From: Clostridia bacterium
GTDB lineage: Bacteria > Bacillota > Clostridia > UMGS1810
Assembly (NCBI GenBank): GCA_016293435.1
Contig: JAEDEG010000047.1
Location: 1-18,597, forward strand
Reading direction: 5' to 3'
Length of the DNA stretch: 18,597 nt
Shown here one piece after another: positions 14,885 to 18,597 of the stretch. The position numbers and the translations under genes are program-made. Under the pieces are notes generated by a model that was not told the DNA's origin, searched no databases, and saw only the letters and a list, made by a program, of their open reading frames with translations. Each line of letters opens with the position of its first letter. Positions within the stretch are counted from its first letter, which is position 1.

Positions 14885-17587
14885 ATGAAAAAGACATTAA
14901 TTTGCTTTGCGATAACTATAGCTCTTACTATATCGCTCTTACCTGCAGACGCCGGAAATGCAAACATAAATAATGAAACTGCCTACGGAGAATATGAAAC
15001 TGCATTAAGTATACTAATTAATTTGGGAATAGCAGAAAATTCTCAAAGCGATCCTGCTCATTTGGTTACCAGGGCAGAATACACTGATTTGATAATAAAA
15101 GCAGTGAATGCGGAGCCGTCTTCTTTTGAACCGCTTTTTACAGATGTGACAGATTCAACCACCTATGCCGGCTCCGTTATTACGGCAGCCCATCTTGGAA
15201 TTATCGACGGCAACGGTAAAGGAAAATTCAAACCCAATGATCCGATTGAATTGAATGCGGCGATAAAGATGTCGGTGGCTGCTCTTGGCTACAATGACAT
15301 AGCGTGGCTTAACGGCGGTTACCCATATGGATACATTAAAATAGCAGATGAGCTGGATATGACTGAGAATATAAGCAGCGAAAATTCTGTATTGTCATAT
15401 GCCGACGCTTGTGTGCTTATAGCAAATATGCTAAAATCCGATATGTGTGTTGTGACAGGCATAAGCAGTGAGGGGATATCAGCTCAAAGAAAGTATGGCG
15501 TTTGTCCTTTGAGCGAATATTTTCATCTTACCAAAATTGAAGGCATTGTAAAAACTGTGGGATATGCGTCGCTTTCTAATGATAATGACGTAGTTAAAGC
15601 GAGATTTGTCATTGATTCTCAGACTTTTTACAGCAATATGACCGATGCAGAAAAATTTCTTGGTCACAAAGTGACTGCATGGTATGATGAAAACAAAACC
15701 ATAAATATTGTTTATATTGATCCTGGATATTCGGTTATTTTGCTTGATGGTGCTGATATAGAATCTTACGACAAATATATTATTTCAACATATGATGAAG
15801 CAACCGGAAAAAGCCGTAACTACCGCCTTTCTCGTTCATACACTTTTGTCAAAAACGGCAGAGGATATATTAATACCGACCAAGACTTTTTGACAGGATA
15901 TGGCTCATTTGAGCTTATCGATAATGACGGAGACCATGCTTTTGATGTTGTAAAAGCAAAAATTCCGCAGTATATGGTTGTATCCTCAAAAGACCTTTAT
16001 TCACAGACAGTGTTTGATAACGGTGGAATTTCTGCAGTATTAAAAAATGATGACAACGGTTACTGTCTCATAGAAAAGGCAGACAAAAACGGAAATCTTG
16101 TACCCATTTCGATAAGTGAGATTAAAACCGGTGCGGTTATAACTTTGTACCGATCTGCCGATGAATTGTATACCGAGGCTATTGTGAGCGAACAAACCGT
16201 CAAGGGTTCGGTTGGAGAACTAACTGCAGATTCGGTTATAATTGGAGATGTTGAGTATAAAATTAATTCACGGTTTACCGATTTTGATAAGCTATCCTTT
16301 GGTTATACCTACAAATTCCTTCTTGCAGCCGACAAAACAGTTACCGGATTTTCGGTTCCCAATTCAGATTCAATGCAGTACGGATATCTCAAAGGCTTTA
16401 AGCGTGACAGCTCGCCATTGTCTGACAAGGTAAATATTTCTGTTGTAGACGAAAACGGAGAGGTTAATGATTTGGAGCTTTCTTCTAAAATATTGTTCAA
16501 TGCAAAAATGCTCAAATGTGATGATGCTCAAATAATCAGCGAACTTTCTGACGGATCGTCTGTAAAACCTCAGCTCATAAGATATCAGCTTAATTCCGAC
16601 GGATATGTTTCCAAAATAGACACAGCTGCTCCGCCTGCCGACACCACAGATATGACTGAGAAGTATAAAAATGCGATAAAAAATGACGACAGCTTGACTT
16701 TGTACCTGCAAAGAATAACCTCCCATTGGGAATCGAGCTCGCAGGTGTTGTCACCCCATGTTTATATGGGAGGACAAACTGTAATATTTTTGGTTTCCGA
16801 TGAAATATTTAGCAATCCCGAGAGTAATTTTGATGATAAATATTTCAGGGTAATAACCACTGCGTCACTGGAACAGGGAACAATCACATATGATGCTTTC
16901 GACCTTGATGAAAGCTTTATTCCGGGGGCAATCGTGGTATATACCGGCGAGGGAATGTCGGACGAACCACACAAGCTTGGCACTCTTGGTGTTGTTGAAA
17001 GTATGACCAAAGGAATAGACAACAATAATAATGATTATGTGTATAAGCTTCTTATGTGGAGAGGCGGTGCTTATAATAAGTATAACATCGATCAAGAGAC
17101 CTATGACAAATTCAAACAGAATAATAAAATTCCGGTGCCGGGAGATATTGTCAGAATTAACTTAGATCAGCTTGGTTACATAAATGGTATAGCCATAGAC
17201 GCAAATTATAACTCAGTTCTTAAACGACCTGTGATCACTTCATCTGCAAGAACGGGTACAAATGCTCCAAATGAAGGACAGGCATATACTTCGTGTTATA
17301 CAGGAAAGGTTTATTCATGTAAAAACGGCTCATTGGTGCTCATACTCGATTCAGACGGATATTCCGGTTTTAATTCAAGCTATAGCGATGATTTCAATGA
17401 TAATATGGCAGTTTTTAAACTCGGCTCATCTGTTAAGTGTGCGTTATATGATACAAAATGTCAAATGGTGAAACAGGGTAATGCCGATATGCTGAAAAGT
17501 GCCGTTGCCGTTGGCGAAGAGAATGCATCAAGAGTATTCCTTCAGGTATATATGCACAACATTCAGGCAATGTGTATATATGAGTAG
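14885..17587 (+). CDS. Large SLH-domain surface protein
   Basis: A 900-residue exported protein, 22 bases after the previous stop, with AGGAG upstream. The signal peptide covers about 1-23 (ADA|GN). Residues about 35-190 are three N-terminal SLH repeats. The first keeps TRAEY (62-66). The second has the 'LFTDV' start and 'GNGKGKFKPNDPI' turn but ELNAA in place of TRAE. The third is degenerate. The remaining 700 residues are long, polar and beta-rich with no domain I recognise. Short segments of the type 'KIEGIVKTVG...' and 'VKGSVGELTADSVIIGD' suggest repeated small beta domains, as in other large clostridial SLH proteins. No catalytic motif is seen. It probably forms part of the cell-surface layer; the loss of two TRAE motifs may weaken wall-polymer binding or imply help from another anchor. 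Confidence 0.82.
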   Translation: MKKTLICFAITIALTISLLPADAGNANINNETAYGEYETALSILINLGIAENSQSDPAHLVTRAEYTDLIIKAVNAEPSSFEPLFTDVTDSTTYAGSVITAAHLGIIDGNGKGKFKPNDPIELNAAIKMSVAALGYNDIAWLNGGYPYGYIKIADELDMTENISSENSVLSYADACVLIANMLKSDMCVVTGISSEGISAQRKYGVCPLSEYFHLTKIEGIVKTVGYASLSNDNDVVKARFVIDSQTFYSNMTDAEKFLGHKVTAWYDENKTINIVYIDPGYSVILLDGADIESYDKYIISTYDEATGKSRNYRLSRSYTFVKNGRGYINTDQDFLTGYGSFELIDNDGDHAFDVVKAKIPQYMVVSSKDLYSQTVFDNGGISAVLKNDDNGYCLIEKADKNGNLVPISISEIKTGAVITLYRSADELYTEAIVSEQTVKGSVGELTADSVIIGDVEYKINSRFTDFDKLSFGYTYKFLLAADKTVTGFSVPNSDSMQYGYLKGFKRDSSPLSDKVNISVVDENGEVNDLELSSKILFNAKMLKCDDAQIISELSDGSSVKPQLIRYQLNSDGYVSKIDTAAPPADTTDMTEKYKNAIKNDDSLTLYLQRITSHWESSSQVLSPHVYMGGQTVIFLVSDEIFSNPESNFDDKYFRVITTASLEQGTITYDAFDLDESFIPGAIVVYTGEGMSDEPHKLGTLGVVESMTKGIDNNNNDYVYKLLMWRGGAYNKYNIDQETYDKFKQNNKIPVPGDIVRINLDQLGYINGIAIDANYNSVLKRPVITSSARTGTNAPNEGQAYTSCYTGKVYSCKNGSLVLILDSDGYSGFNSSYSDDFNDNMAVFKLGSSVKCALYDTKCQMVKQGNADMLKSAVAVGEENASRVFLQVYMHNIQAMCIYE

Positions 17588-17600
17588 GGAGGCTTGTACA

Positions 17601-18597
17601 ATGATCAGAAAACTTATTTCCGTATTTTTGTCGACTGCCGTGATTTTGGGAGAAGTTCCCGTATTTGCAGCCCAGCAAAATGAGAACAGTATTTATTCAG
17701 AAAGTAAAAATACAGAATTGTTCAAAATTAGTTCCACAACCGAAAGTGATACATCTGTAACAACACTGCTGCATCTCAATTTTAATACAAGTATTGCAGG
17801 TGTCTATGTAAACAAACAGGGCGGAACGATATCACATCAGGTTGATGATGAGGGAAACGGTGTCATCAGAATGTTTGCCGACGAAAATACAAAAAGTACT
17901 TCGTTTTTTGACATTATTCCCGATGATATTTCCAATCAGACAACATACGTTGTAGATTTTAGAATGAGAGTAAACGAGCTTAGCGGACCGGCATCTGCTG
18001 CAGGACTTCTTGATACAAAAAACCGTGCCGGTAACTGGCGTCTGGGATATGATGCTGTGGGAACGGGCAGTATAATTGCAAATGATGACAATTCTGTAGT
18101 AAGTAATTTCACTCCCGGAGAATGGTTTAGATTTTCTGTAGCCTATAACATTAATTCGGGTACTGCCACAGTATATATGAACGGTGTCAAAAAATTAACT
18201 CATCCCATTTCGACAGATTTTTACCCTACCATGTTTCGATTTGATATGATAAATTCTGTTGGCAGTGTTCATAATACCGACTATGACTGGATAAGAGTAT
18301 ATACAGGAACAGAACTTATGAATGATGAATTTTTTGGTGAGAGTGAAGTTGTAACATACAATTCGGTTATGGATCCGAAAGACAAGCTTGATGCGGCACT
18401 CAAGGATAAAATCGTGTTTATGATGACCAACGATAAAATGTATATTGACGGTCAAAAGCAACCCTATGGCGACTATAGCTATAAGCCGCGCAATATTGAC
18501 GGCACACTTATGATTCCGCTGAATTTGCTTTCACTTATGATTGATGACAAAATCGAGTGTGACAAACAGTCAGGTGACATAAAAATAGGCAGCAGAG
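17601..18597 (+). CDS. Exported LamG-like and stalk-domain protein, 3' end outside the window
   Basis: The frame is open from the ATG at 17601 to the window edge (332 codons visible). GGGAGG at 17587-17592 overlaps the previous stop codon and is eight bases from the ATG. The signal peptide is MIRKLISVFLSTAVILGEV followed by PVFAA, with a cut near residue 24. Residues about 55-235 resemble a concanavalin-A/LamG-like lectin fold ('TYVVDFRMRV', 'WFRFSVAYNINSGTATVYMNG', 'YDWIRVYTG'). From about 269 a copper-amine-oxidase N-terminal-like ('stalk') domain begins: KIVFMMTNDKMYIDGQKQP, then 'GTLMIPLNLLS' and 'CDKQSGDIKIG'. This pairing occurs in surface polysaccharide-binding or degrading proteins, in which a catalytic domain may follow. 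The missing C-terminus could carry one. Confidence 0.82.
   Translation, partial: MIRKLISVFLSTAVILGEVPVFAAQQNENSIYSESKNTELFKISSTTESDTSVTTLLHLNFNTSIAGVYVNKQGGTISHQVDDEGNGVIRMFADENTKSTSFFDIIPDDISNQTTYVVDFRMRVNELSGPASAAGLLDTKNRAGNWRLGYDAVGTGSIIANDDNSVVSNFTPGEWFRFSVAYNINSGTATVYMNGVKKLTHPISTDFYPTMFRFDMINSVGSVHNTDYDWIRVYTGTELMNDEFFGESEVVTYNSVMDPKDKLDAALKDKIVFMMTNDKMYIDGQKQPYGDYSYKPRNIDGTLMIPLNLLSLMIDDKIECDKQSGDIKIGSR

Overview
The window is low-GC bacterial DNA with strong AGGAG-type ribosome binding sites, S-layer-homology (SLH) surface anchors, intrinsic terminators with T-runs and many AraC-family regulators. This points to a Gram-positive anaerobe of the Clostridia (Bacillota), of a polysaccharide- or glycan-using kind. 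I cannot name the genus from the sequence. No mobile element, phage gene, CRISPR array or rRNA is visible.

Layout. (1) Positions 1-96: the 3' two-thirds of a tRNA-Asn (GTT) and its terminator. (2) Positions 181-8701 hold two complete regulator/target units and the regulator of a third. An AraC-type gene on the minus strand (181-990) is divergent from a signal-less GH123/DUF4091-like glycosidase gene (1176-2840). A PocR-domain AraC gene (2995-3837, minus) is divergent from a three-gene sugar operon (3954-7763): a fucose-isomerase-like protein, an FGGY sugar kinase and a class II (FBP/TBP-type) aldolase. A third AraC gene (7826-8701, minus) is divergent from a second signal-less glycosidase-like gene (8850-10307). 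Each gap between divergent genes contains recognisable promoters. The convergent ends of neighbouring units share bidirectional hairpin terminators (2854-2893 and 7776-7832). (3) Positions 10384-18597: a tight same-strand run of four exported proteins built of carbohydrate-binding-like, atrophied-Ig, SLH, LamG-like and stalk modules. None shows a catalytic domain. The last runs off the window.

How the parts may work together (inference): the surface proteins form a wall-anchored layer that may hold or sense glycans. The two glycosidase-like proteins lack signal peptides, so they should act on imported oligosaccharides in the cytoplasm. The isomerase, kinase and aldolase would turn a released sugar, plausibly a 6-deoxy-sugar such as L-fucose or a relative, into DHAP and an aldehyde. 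No transporter lies in the window. The PocR sensor beside a fucose-type pathway is suggestive, because L-fucose breakdown yields lactaldehyde and 1,2-propanediol, and PocR is the propanediol-pathway regulator in enterobacteria.

Within the surface genes, a module of about 150 residues (DNRLRE/CBM96-like) followed by an atrophied Ig domain occurs four times, twice in each of two neighbouring genes. The two units in the second gene are a recent tandem duplication. Their only length difference, 12 bp, matches a microduplication in the first unit.
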